This document shows positions 17,346-24,930 of a DNA stretch of 41,669 bases, one piece after another. A program made the translations under genes and the position numbers. The DNA comes from Acinetobacter harbinensis (GTDB lineage Bacteria; Pseudomonadota; Gammaproteobacteria; Pseudomonadales; Moraxellaceae). Under the pieces are notes generated by a model. The model did not search any database and had not been told where the DNA came from. It worked only from the letters and a program-made list of their open reading frames with translations. Within the stretch, counting starts at the first letter, position 1, and each line of letters starts with the position of its first letter. The stretch lies in contig NZ_JXBK01000001.1 of NCBI RefSeq assembly GCF_000816495.1, positions 2,520,753 through 2,562,421 of the forward strand. Reading direction: 5' to 3'.

Positions 17346-17970
17346 GTTGGACTCCTTGCATAAAGTGTTCAATAAGTTGCTGGTCTTTTATACCTTTTGC
17401 GGACTCTACGCCACCACTCACATCCACGGCGTAAGCAGCAGTGGTTTGAATTGCCTGTTCAATATTGTCAGGTTTTAAACCCCCTGCCAAAATTAAGGCA
17501 ATATCGAGTTTAGGAAATGCTGACCAATCAAATTGATGGCCAGTGCCGCCTTTTAGCTCAGGATGCCACGCATCTAAGAGTACTGCACTTGCGCCCATTT
17601 GTTGATAACTTTTTATGATATTAATCACATCCAGATCTGGTTTCATTTGAATGGCTTTATACCAACGACGACCTAACTGTTGGGCAATTTGTTGACACTG
17701 CGTTGCTGTTTCATCGCCATGGAATTGCAATATATCCACGGGTGCAACTTTTAGAACCTGTGCAATTTCACTGCAGCTGGCATTAACAAATAAACCCACG
17801 GTTTGTACATAAGCGGGCACATGCTGTACCAATACTTTGGCTTGCTCAGCCGTCACACTTCGTGGGCTGGGTGGATAAAATACAAAGCCAATGGCATCCA
17901 CACCTGCCTCTACCGCCGCATGAATATCTTCAACTCGGGTGATACCACAAACTTTCGTACGAGTTCGCAT
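17329..17970 (-). CDS. trpF: Phosphoribosylanthranilate isomerase
   Basis: TrpF converts phosphoribosylanthranilate to CdRP in tryptophan synthesis. The 213-residue TIM barrel has the catalytic cysteine in [11 protein letters not shown] (Cys8), the general acid region AVLLDAW and the phosphate site [10 protein letters not shown] with DVSGGVE. It is the first gene of trpF-trpB, whose coding regions overlap by 17 nt. No tryptophan-rich leader peptide or clear attenuator was seen in the 120 bp upstream. That space is shared with the divergent B12 promoter at 18090-18118. Confidence 0.95.
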   Translation of the reverse strand: MRTRTKVCGITRVEDIHAAVEAGVDAIGFVFYPPSPRSVTAEQAKVLVQHVPAYVQTVGLFVNASCSEIAQVLKVAPVDILQFHGDETATQCQQIAQQLGRRWYKAIQMKPDLDVINIIKSYQQMGASAVLLDAWHPELKGGTGHQFDWSAFPKLDIALILAGGLKPDNIEQAIQTTAAYAVDVSGGVESAKGIKDQQLIEHFMQGVQRGSAK

Positions 17971-18089
17971 ACAATTTCAGACTCTTATCGTGCTTGATTT
18001 ACCATCGACCTAGGAAATATAGAAGCAAATGAAGGCAATGTAAACTTAAAAACTTGAGCGAGCTTGATGCCGATTATGCTTTACATAGA

Positions 18090-18118
18090 TTGTGTAATTG
18101 GCATACAAACTTTATACT
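18090..18118 (+). promoter_or_regulatory. Promoter of the riboswitch-btuB transcript
   Basis: TTGTGT and TATACT separated by 17 nt, placing the transcription start near 18125, a few nucleotides before the riboswitch aptamer. The -35 is weak (half of the consensus); the -10 is good. Confidence 0.6.
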
Positions 18119-18135
18119 GCGCGCCAAATGCAACA

Positions 18136-18318
18136 AGTCTAAGCATTCACTTTAGGGAAGTTGGTGAAATTCCAACACTGCCCCCGCAACGGTAAAAATG
18201 AAAAACCTATCAAATTAAATCCTTGAGATTCACGCCACTGCATAACATATGTGGGAAGGTGGATAGGTAAATATCAATCTTGATATTACATTTAAGTCCG
18301 GAGACCTGCTTGTTGCGC
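18136..18318 (+). ncRNA. Cobalamin riboswitch
   Basis: The conserved blocks appear in order: TTAGGGAA, GTTGGTGAAATTCCAAC (P3/P4 region), ACTGCCCCCGCAACGG with GTAA (18177-18196), a peripheral stem formed by ACCTATC and GATAGGT, GCCACTGC...TGGGAAGG, the small hairpin ATATCAATCTTGATAT, and the B12 box AAGTCCGGAGACCTGC (about 18293-18308). This is the adenosylcobalamin/cobalamin aptamer family that represses uptake genes when the cofactor is plentiful. No intrinsic terminator follows before btuB, which points to control of translation, supported by the hairpin at 18332-18350. Confidence 0.95.
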
Positions 18319-18331
18319 CATTTAACTCAAT

Positions 18332-18350
18332 CATTCACGGGGGGTGAATG
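18332..18350 (+). promoter_or_regulatory. RBS hairpin, candidate riboswitch expression platform
   Basis: CATTCAC-GGGGG-GTGAATG is a perfect 7-bp stem that ends one base before the ATG at 18352. It contains the near-consensus Shine-Dalgarno GGGGGGTGA (18339-18347). The all-G loop is complementary to the CCCCC at 18181-18185 in the aptamer. In translational cobalamin riboswitches a regulatory hairpin loop kisses an aptamer loop. That this pairing does so here is inference. Confidence 0.6.
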
Positions 18351-18351
18351 T

Positions 18352-20211
18352 ATGGAGCGTAAAAACATGTCTACTCTTTTTCAACCTACCGCACTTGTAG
18401 GTGCTATCGCTCTAGCGATGGGTTTTTCTGTATCCGTACAGGCGAATACCGATTCTTCTGTAAATGCATCTTTAGAAACGTTGGTGGTGACTGCCTCTCG
18501 TTCTGAAGAAAAAATTGAGAATGTTCCAGCACGTATTTCAGTTATTGATGAAAAAACGCTAGAAAAAAATCCTATATTAAACTTATCTGATATTATTCAA
18601 CGCGATCCTTCTGTTTATATCAAACAAAGCGGCGGAATGGGACAAATCTCAGAAATAGCATTACGAGGCACTAAAGGCGTTCATACTTTGGTTCTTAAAG
18701 ATGGTGCGCGCTTAAATAGCCAAAATGAACTTGGCCCTTTATATCCAGCATTTTTAGACACAACTGACCTTCAACAAATTGAAATCTTAAAAGGACCGGC
18801 CTCAGTACAATATGGTAGTGATGCAATTGGCGGTGTGGTCCAGTTAATCTCGAAAAAACCTTCAAAGTCAGGAGCTGAATTAACGGGAATTTATGGCGAA
18901 AACGATACCTATAAAACCATCGCCAAAGTGAATGTCGTAAATGATCAGGGTTTATATGCGCAGATCGGCGGACAGCGATTAGAGAGTGATGGCACGCGTA
19001 TTTTAGAAAGTCAATCCACATCAGAAAAAGCCAATTATGATCAAAAAGGTTACACTGCAAAAGTGGGTTATTTTCAAGAAAATAATATAGATGCTTCTGC
19101 ATCAATTACTGAAAATAAAGGCGTCAGTATTTTTAGCAATGACTACATTACAAATACAGCACAACGTCAATTTGTAAACCGTATAATTAATGCCAAAGTT
19201 AACTATAATATTTTACCTGATTTAACTTTAAACGCTCATTATGCCAATGTACAAGATAAACAGAACGTCCCTACCTATGCTTCATATTATAATACTGAAA
19301 ATAATCAAAGCGATTTGAACTTAAAATGGAAGTTCAATCCGAATCAAAATATTTTGGTGGGTGCAACATATAATGATGCAAATTATAAAAGTAATACTAT
19401 TTTAAAAAGTGATCAAAGTATTGATAGCACTGGTTACTATTTTCAGCATCAATTTAGAAATGAGCTATTTGACACTCAAGTCGGTGTACGCATAGAAGAT
19501 AATGAACGTTTTGGCACTCATACTGTTGGCCAAGGTGCAATTCGCTATCACTTCTTACCAAATGCCAGTATATATACCAATATTGGATCTGCATTTAGAG
19601 CACCGTCTTTAAATGAGCTATATTCACAATGGGGTGGTAATGAAAATCTGAAACCCGAAGAAAGTATTTCTTACGAACTGGGATTGGATTATGGCATTAC
19701 CAGCAACTTATTGGCCAATTTCTCTATTTACCGCACAAATATCGATAATCTGATTGTTTACAATGTAGCGACGAATGAGAATATTGGGAAAGCCACCTTT
19801 ACAGGGGGTGAGTTGGGTCTAAAATGGCAGCAAGATGACCTATTTCTATCCACTCAATATGCTTATGTCGACACAGAAAATAAAGCCAGTGGTCTAGAAA
19901 TCGCTTATCGTCCGAAACAAACTGTGACGTTAAGTGCCGGTTTGGAAAATATGGTTTACGGAGTAAGTGCTTCTATCATTGCACGCTCTAACTCGAATAC
20001 CAGTAATAGCGCTAACCCGATTAAGGTTCCGGGTTACGCAACCATTGACTTAAACGCTTTTTGGAATATCAATCCAAATGTAAAAGTCTTTACCAATATT
20101 CAGAATATTGGTGATGTTGAATATAGAGAATCTCTTAATACTTATCCTACTAACGATTGGTACATCAACGGTGGTCGCTTAGCCTCTGCGGGCGTAACGT
20201 TTAAATACTAA
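18352..20211 (+). CDS. btuB: BtuB-like TonB-dependent cobalamin receptor
   Basis: An outer-membrane TonB-dependent receptor, 619 residues from ATG 18352. A signal peptide (hydrophobic LVGAIALAMGFSVSVQA) is followed by a TonB box-like segment ETLVVTASRSEE, a plug domain with DIIQRDPSVYIKQ and EILKGPASVQYGSDAIGGVVQL, then a beta barrel ending in an aromatic residue (VTFKY). The upstream cobalamin riboswitch and the downstream adenosyltransferase make B12 the likely substrate. I chose ATG 18352 because it has the near-perfect Shine-Dalgarno GGGGGGTGA; ATG 18367 has GGAG at 9 nt and would give 614 residues. A terminator follows at 20253-20284. Confidence 0.92.
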   Translation: MERKNMSTLFQPTALVGAIALAMGFSVSVQANTDSSVNASLETLVVTASRSEEKIENVPARISVIDEKTLEKNPILNLSDIIQRDPSVYIKQSGGMGQISEIALRGTKGVHTLVLKDGARLNSQNELGPLYPAFLDTTDLQQIEILKGPASVQYGSDAIGGVVQLISKKPSKSGAELTGIYGENDTYKTIAKVNVVNDQGLYAQIGGQRLESDGTRILESQSTSEKANYDQKGYTAKVGYFQENNIDASASITENKGVSIFSNDYITNTAQRQFVNRIINAKVNYNILPDLTLNAHYANVQDKQNVPTYASYYNTENNQSDLNLKWKFNPNQNILVGATYNDANYKSNTILKSDQSIDSTGYYFQHQFRNELFDTQVGVRIEDNERFGTHTVGQGAIRYHFLPNASIYTNIGSAFRAPSLNELYSQWGGNENLKPEESISYELGLDYGITSNLLANFSIYRTNIDNLIVYNVATNENIGKATFTGGELGLKWQQDDLFLSTQYAYVDTENKASGLEIAYRPKQTVTLSAGLENMVYGVSASIIARSNSNTSNSANPIKVPGYATIDLNAFWNINPNVKVFTNIQNIGDVEYRESLNTYPTNDWYINGGRLASAGVTFKY

Positions 20212-20252
20212 GCTCTAAACACCAAAAACACCTTTAAAACAGCGCAGTTTAT

Positions 20253-20284
20253 GGATAATGTTTTGACCGGCATTATCCTTTTTT
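20253..20284 (+). terminator. Rho-independent terminator between btuB and the adenosyltransferase gene
   Basis: GGATAATG-10 nt-CATTATCC followed by T6. It lies 41 nt past btuB and 34 nt before the next start codon, so it should reduce, and could regulate, read-through into the adenosyltransferase gene. Confidence 0.75.
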
Positions 20285-20318
20285 ATGACTTTTAAATTTA
20301 AAACGCAAGGAAAAAATT

Positions 20319-20897
20319 ATGGGTCACCGTTTAAGTAAAATTTATACACGTACAGGCGATTCGGGCACCACAGGACTTGGTGATGGTTCACGCGTTGCCA
20401 AAGATGATTTACGTATTATCGCCTTAGGTGATGTTGATGAGTTGAACTCATGTATTGGTATTTTACGCGCGCAAATTGCAGTCAGTACCGTTGAAGACAA
20501 AGCTATTTGGGATAAATCGTTAAGCCTCATTCAACATTGGTTGTTCGATTTGGGCGGTGAAGTATGTATTCCCAATTACAATATGGTATTACCGCTTTCG
20601 GTTGAGTTTCTGGAAAGTGAAATTGACCGGATGAACGAAGCCTTACCAATGCTCAAAGAGTTTATTTTACCAGCGGGCACGCTCGCCTGTAGTTATGCCC
20701 ATCAAGCACGTTCCGTCTGCCGCCGCGCAGAACGCAGTTTAATGACGGTACATAGCCGTGACCAAAATATTCAAGCTGCATCACTACAACTACTGAATCG
20801 TTTATCGGATTGGTTATTTGTGGCATCACGTGCTTTACAACGCGCTGAAGGTGGCTCTGAAGTGTTGTGGCAAAAAAATATTAATGAAACAATTTAA
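20319..20897 (+). CDS. PduO-type cob(I)alamin adenosyltransferase
   Basis: This enzyme transfers the adenosyl group of ATP to cob(I)alamin, making coenzyme B12 in the cytoplasm. The 192-residue protein shows the PduO/MMAB N-terminal ATP site KIYTRTGDSGTTGLGDGSRV, the DELNSCIG segment, and the C-terminal RSVCRRAERSL. AAGGA is placed 7 nt before the ATG. It follows the riboswitch-controlled btuB with a terminator between, so it is either served by partial read-through or by a promoter I could not define in the 34 nt left. The pairing of uptake and adenosylation fits salvage of external corrinoids. No de novo cobalamin genes are in the window. Confidence 0.93.
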   Translation: MGHRLSKIYTRTGDSGTTGLGDGSRVAKDDLRIIALGDVDELNSCIGILRAQIAVSTVEDKAIWDKSLSLIQHWLFDLGGEVCIPNYNMVLPLSVEFLESEIDRMNEALPMLKEFILPAGTLACSYAHQARSVCRRAERSLMTVHSRDQNIQAASLQLLNRLSDWLFVASRALQRAEGGSEVLWQKNINETI

Positions 20898-20946
20898 GCA
20901 TTTCACGGCTTTCTTTTACAGCTAAAAAGCCTTATAAAAATCTAAG

Positions 20947-20976
20947 TTCAGTGGCGCTATAAGTAGCGCTACTGAA
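20947..20976. repeat. Strong 13-bp hairpin without a T tract
   Basis: TTCAGTGGCGCTA-TAAG-TAGCGCTACTGAA pairs over 13 bp with a single G-T wobble. Neither side has an adjacent T run, so it is not a standard intrinsic terminator; on the minus strand T5 begins only about 6 nt further on. It lies in the 287-bp gap between the adenosyltransferase and phosphodiesterase genes. It may be a processing/stability hairpin or a member of a dispersed palindromic repeat family; only one copy was seen here. Confidence 0.6.
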
Positions 20977-21184
20977 TGAAAATCTAAAAATTGAGTTCCC
21001 GCATAACAACAGATTTTATCGGACAATGCCGCCGATCCTCGCTTCTACTCAAATAAAAATCTCGCCAAACTTAGCTAAGGGCTTTCTTTTTACCCTAAAA
21101 GATATAGCACGGATCAATCAACACTTTTCCAAATTCAAAATTTCGTCTTATGATAAGTCCACAGCATTTTAAATTGAGTTGCTT

Positions 21185-21901
21185 ATGAACATCATTGGTC
21201 ATCGCGGTGCGCGAGGCGAAGCACCTGAAAATACCTTGGGTGGTTTTCAATACCTGCATGATTTGGGTGTTCGCGCAGTAGAGTTTGACGTTCGTCAACT
21301 TGGGGATGATGAACTGGTGGTCATGCATGACGATAATTTTATCCGTACCACAGGCATGGATAAAAATATTTATGCATGCACCAGTTCTGAATTAGCCGCT
21401 TACAACCAAGCCTTTATTTGGATGGATTGGAAAGCTGTTGAAGTCACGCCCACACTACAACAAGCACTTAAAATTATGCATAATTTTGAACATCTTGAAG
21501 TGGAAGTGAAAGCTGTAACCGATATACAGGCTGCTGAAAAGCTAGTGATTGAATTACAAAAACAACTGCGAGGCTTTGAGCAAACGGCAGTGATTACCAG
21601 TTTTGATCTAAAAATCCATCACGCCTTGCAGCAACAAAAATCAATCTTTAAACGCGGTTTATTGGTTGAGCACGACATTCAAGAAAAGGCCATTGCACAA
21701 GCTTTAGAATTTGACTGCTGCCAAATCGGTTGGATGGATCAATTGGCCACGGATGCAATGATTTGCGCCACTCAACAGGAAAATTTAAATGTCAGCGTTT
21801 GGACGGTGAATGACGTTGAACGTGCTAAATACCTGCAAAGTTTAGCCATTAACGGCCTAATTACTGACTTTCCAAAAATGATGCAACGCCATCTAAAATA
21901 A
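21185..21901 (+). CDS. Glycerophosphodiester phosphodiesterase, cytoplasmic type
   Basis: A 238-residue GDPD-family TIM barrel that hydrolyses glycerophosphodiesters from phospholipid turnover to glycerol-3-phosphate and an alcohol. Catalytic and metal-binding residues are evident: His6 and Arg7 in IIGHRGARGEAPENT, Glu33 and Asp35 in VEFDVR, and His48 in VVMHDDN. The C-terminal VSVWTVNDVE and GLITDFP are typical. There is no signal peptide, so it is of the cytoplasmic UgpQ kind rather than periplasmic GlpQ. The start is ATG 21185; an in-frame TTG two codons earlier is unlikely. It appears monocistronic. Confidence 0.9.
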   Translation: MNIIGHRGARGEAPENTLGGFQYLHDLGVRAVEFDVRQLGDDELVVMHDDNFIRTTGMDKNIYACTSSELAAYNQAFIWMDWKAVEVTPTLQQALKIMHNFEHLEVEVKAVTDIQAAEKLVIELQKQLRGFEQTAVITSFDLKIHHALQQQKSIFKRGLLVEHDIQEKAIAQALEFDCCQIGWMDQLATDAMICATQQENLNVSVWTVNDVERAKYLQSLAINGLITDFPKMMQRHLK

Positions 21902-22078
21902 AGCCTTTCTTTCACACGCAGCACACTGAATAAAAGCAATCAAATTGGCTTATTATTCTGTTACTGTTTAGTACAATACGACTGTAGAATAATGCTGGTG
22001 AAGATTTATTCGCTCATGTTAGTATGAGAAAGTTTTAATCCCTACAAATTTTATTGAATTCACTATTCATTTATATCT

Positions 22079-22094
22079 AACCTGAATTCAGGTT
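22079..22094. promoter_or_regulatory. 16-bp perfect palindrome before the desaturase gene, operator candidate
   Basis: AACCTGAATTCAGGTT is a perfect palindrome ending 2 nt before the AGGAG of the desaturase. Its core TGAATTCA also occurs at 22055-22062, 28 bp upstream. Membrane desaturase genes are commonly controlled by TetR- or GntR-type lipid sensors that bind such palindromes. Which regulator acts here is unknown. Confidence 0.5.
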
Positions 22095-22112
22095 CTAGGA
22101 GTGCTGTTGGAG

Positions 22113-23279
22113 ATGAATGCTCCCCTACCCAAAGCCCCAATTAACTGGGTTGCAATGTTCGCATTGGTCCTCTTACCAATTGTGGCTGTAATCGCTATCC
22201 CTTTATATGCTTATCATCATGATTTTAGCTTAGGCGCATGGATTAGCTTATTTGTACTACTGGGTGTGAGTAGTTTAGGGATTACTGCGGGTTATCATCG
22301 TTTATGGGCACATCGTGCTTATGAAGCGACCTTACCATTAAAAATTATTTTAATGCTTATGGGCACGTTTGCTGTGCAAAATAGTATTTTATTTTGGGCT
22401 TCAGGCCATCGTACACATCACCGTCATGTTGATGATATCGAACAAGATCCGTACTCCATTAACAATGGCTTTTGGTATGCGCATATGGGTTGGATGCTAC
22501 GTAACTATCCAGCAGCAGAAGCAAACTATAAAAATGCACCGGATCTGTTAAAAGATAAGGTGGTCATGTTCCAAGACAAGTATTATGTTCCTTTGGTAAT
22601 TGCAGTACACGCTGTCATTTTAACCACAGTCGGTTGGGCTGTAGGTGATATGTGGGGTGTGTTATTACTGGGCGGTTTACTGCGTCTAATTTTAAGTCAT
22701 CATGTCACTTTCTTTATTAACTCCCTGTGTCATATGTGGGGCAAACGTCCTTACACCGATGAAAACACCGCACGTGATAATTTCGTTTTAGCCATTGCCA
22801 CATGGGGCGAGGGTTATCATAACTATCATCATATCTTCCAATATGACTATCGTAATGGCGTGAAATGGTGGCAGTACGATCCAACCAAATGGCTGATTTG
22901 GTCATGCTCAAAACTTGGTTTAGCCAAAAATTTACGTCGTATTCCAAGCTTTAATATTAAAAAAGCAGAATTGGCAATGCGTTTTAAATATGCTGAACAA
23001 GATTTGGCCGTATATGGTCATAATGTCAATGAAGATATGGCCACAGCAAAGCTGCGTATTGCACAAGAATATGAAGCCTTTACCCAAACCTTAAACGACT
23101 GGGCGAAACTAAAAGAACAAGAGATTCAAGTCAAGAAAGCTTCAGTGGCTGAAAAGATTCATCAAATGGATCATAAACTCAAAGTTGATTTTCAGTTGCT
23201 TGAACAGCGTCTTGCGCATCATCGCAATACGTTAAAAATTCTCATGCGCAGTGTTAAAAAAAATCCTATTTCTGAATAA
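22113..23279 (+). CDS. Membrane fatty acyl-CoA desaturase (delta-9 type)
   Basis: An integral membrane di-iron desaturase that introduces a double bond into acyl chains, here probably acyl-CoA. It has 388 residues and four main hydrophobic helices. The three histidine boxes are HRLWAH (residues 62-67), HRTHH (99-103) and HNYHH in EGYHNYHHIFQYDYRNG. After the last box comes an unusual charged C-terminal extension of about 110 residues, rich in Lys/Glu/Gln and likely helical. I start at ATG 22113 with AGGAG 11 nt upstream; TTG 22107 would have better spacing (5 nt), and a GTG at 22101 is also in frame. A terminator follows at 23292-23316. Confidence 0.93.
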   Translation: MNAPLPKAPINWVAMFALVLLPIVAVIAIPLYAYHHDFSLGAWISLFVLLGVSSLGITAGYHRLWAHRAYEATLPLKIILMLMGTFAVQNSILFWASGHRTHHRHVDDIEQDPYSINNGFWYAHMGWMLRNYPAAEANYKNAPDLLKDKVVMFQDKYYVPLVIAVHAVILTTVGWAVGDMWGVLLLGGLLRLILSHHVTFFINSLCHMWGKRPYTDENTARDNFVLAIATWGEGYHNYHHIFQYDYRNGVKWWQYDPTKWLIWSCSKLGLAKNLRRIPSFNIKKAELAMRFKYAEQDLAVYGHNVNEDMATAKLRIAQEYEAFTQTLNDWAKLKEQEIQVKKASVAEKIHQMDHKLKVDFQLLEQRLAHHRNTLKILMRSVKKNPISE

Positions 23280-23291
23280 GATACTGTGACG

Positions 23292-23316
23292 ATAAAGCCC
23301 CTTCTTGGGGCTTTAT
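23292..23316 (+). terminator. Rho-independent terminator after the desaturase gene
   Basis: ATAAAGCCCC-TTCTT-GGGGCTTTAT followed by a T-rich tail, 12 nt past the stop. The stem is 10 bp. Confidence 0.85.
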
Positions 23317-23378
23317 TTATTTCTACGGTTTAAGTTTGCTATAGTCATACTCTTTCTGTTTATTGTTTAGATGGTCTT

Positions 23379-24821
23379 ATGCATTTTAATTCTCGTTATC
23401 CATCGCTCAATCCACGCCTCTTTCATCATCAGTCGCCTGTCCCTTTAAAAGGTGCCAAAGCCGGGCATTTTAATGCCGCACTAGCCGATCAATTACAATG
23501 GTCAGCCAGCGACCAAGCCGCTTGGGTTGAAATTTGTAGTGGTCAGAAAACCTTTACTGAGTTTGAACCGTTGGCGATGGTCTATGCCGGTCATCAATTT
23601 GGACAATGGGCCGGCCAATTGGGCGATGGGCGTGGCTTACTGATTGCACAGATTCTAGATCGAGACCATCAAACCATTGACCTACATTTAAAAGGCGCAG
23701 GCTTGACTCCCTACTCACGTATGGGGGATGGACGCGCGGTACTGCGCTCAGTGATTCGAGAATATTTAGCAGGTCATGCACTGAATGCTTTAGGCGTCGC
23801 ATCGAGTAATGCGGTGGGTTTTACCACATCAACCCAAGGCGTACAGCGCGAAACAGTAGAAATGGGCGCGATGCTGCTGCGTAGCTCAGACTGCCATATT
23901 CGTTTAGGACACTTTGAGTGGATTAATCAATATCAACCTGAATTACTAGCAGAATTCACTCAAAAATGCATAGAGTGGCATTATCCTGAATGTCTCGATG
24001 CAGAACAGCCCATTTTAGCCTTTGCCACCCAAGTAATTCAGCGCACGGCGGTGATGATTGCCAAATGGCAGCTGGTCGGTTTTGCCCATGGCGTGATGAA
24101 CACGGATAATCTGAACATTAGTGGCTCTACTTTAGATTTTGGCCCTTATGGTTTTATGGAACGTTTTCGTCCCAATTGGATCAACAATCATTCAGATTAC
24201 AATGCACGCTATACTTATCAGCAGCAACCGAGTATGGGGCATTGGGACTTATGGACATGGCTGAACAACTTAATTCCTTTGGCCAAGCCGGAACAAAAAG
24301 AGCAATTTAAACAGGATTTAGCACAATGCCTAGAACACTTTGAAGCGACCTTTTTAGAACATTACCAACTTGGGCTATCTCAGAAAATGGGTTTACCACA
24401 TTTCCACAAGGACAGCTTTAATTGTGCGATGGCCTTTTTACACATTTTACAAAGCGAACAGCTTGATTACACCGGCAGTTTTATTCGCTTGCAAAATCAA
24501 GCCTATACGGCGCTGCGTGATGATTGCCTCGATACACGGCAGTTTGATGCCTTCTTAACCCAGTATCAGACTATTCGTGAAAACCAAGCAGTTGATGTAC
24601 TCGATGCTGAAATGCGTTTGGCCAATCCGCAGTATATTTTGCGTAATCACATGGCGCAAAAAGCCATTGAGCTGGCACAGCAAGATGATTTTTCCGAAGT
24701 GGAACGTTTATTTCAGTTACTCAGTCAGCCTTATCGCAAGCAAACAGAATTAGAACAAGCAGAAGATTTAGTCCCACCACCAAGCGATGTGCCGGAGGTT
24801 ATGGTCAGTTGCTCGTCATAA
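23379..24821 (+). CDS. selO: SelO/YdiU protein adenylyltransferase
   Basis: SelO is a pseudokinase-fold enzyme that transfers AMP to Ser, Thr or Tyr of proteins, linked to redox stress in studied homologues. The 480-residue protein has AGHQFGQWAGQLGDGRG, the nucleotide-binding LHLKGAGLTPYSRMGDGRAVLRS, and the flipped-ATP active site GFAHGVMNTDNLNISG with LDFGPYGFME. It ends in VSCSS: the cysteine takes the place of the selenocysteine of animal SelO, as in the E. coli protein. The tail was proposed to form a redox-sensitive disulfide. Monocistronic, between two terminators; the ribosome binding site is weak. Confidence 0.95.
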   Translation: MHFNSRYPSLNPRLFHHQSPVPLKGAKAGHFNAALADQLQWSASDQAAWVEICSGQKTFTEFEPLAMVYAGHQFGQWAGQLGDGRGLLIAQILDRDHQTIDLHLKGAGLTPYSRMGDGRAVLRSVIREYLAGHALNALGVASSNAVGFTTSTQGVQRETVEMGAMLLRSSDCHIRLGHFEWINQYQPELLAEFTQKCIEWHYPECLDAEQPILAFATQVIQRTAVMIAKWQLVGFAHGVMNTDNLNISGSTLDFGPYGFMERFRPNWINNHSDYNARYTYQQQPSMGHWDLWTWLNNLIPLAKPEQKEQFKQDLAQCLEHFEATFLEHYQLGLSQKMGLPHFHKDSFNCAMAFLHILQSEQLDYTGSFIRLQNQAYTALRDDCLDTRQFDAFLTQYQTIRENQAVDVLDAEMRLANPQYILRNHMAQKAIELAQQDDFSEVERLFQLLSQPYRKQTELEQAEDLVPPPSDVPEVMVSCSS

Positions 24822-24867
24822 AAGACTGAACATCCGTAGAGAAAATTTAATCACAGCGTTTAAATCA

Positions 24868-24902
24868 AAACAGCGAATAAATCCAAAATTTATTCGCTGT
24901 TT
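24868..24902. terminator. Bidirectional terminator between selO and baeR
   Basis: AAACAGCGAATAAA-TCCAAAA-TTTATTCGCTGTTT is a perfect 14-bp inverted repeat lying between the two convergent stop codons, 46 nt after selO and 28 nt after baeR. The T tracts are short (3 nt), so efficiency is uncertain. Confidence 0.75.
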
Positions 24903-24930
24903 ATATCTTTATGCTGAAAAGAAGATCATT

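Noticed and set aside
17346..17372. TTG-initiated longer trpB
   Set aside because: It would place the strong AAGGAG inside the gene; the GTG at 17345 has that site at ideal spacing.
18695..19105. 136-codon minus-strand open frame inside btuB
   Set aside because: It is antisense to the conserved plug domain of the receptor, with no promoter or ribosome site.
23379..24821. Selenocysteine decoding in selO
   Set aside because: The penultimate motif uses an ordinary Cys codon and there is no in-frame TGA or SECIS-like hairpin.
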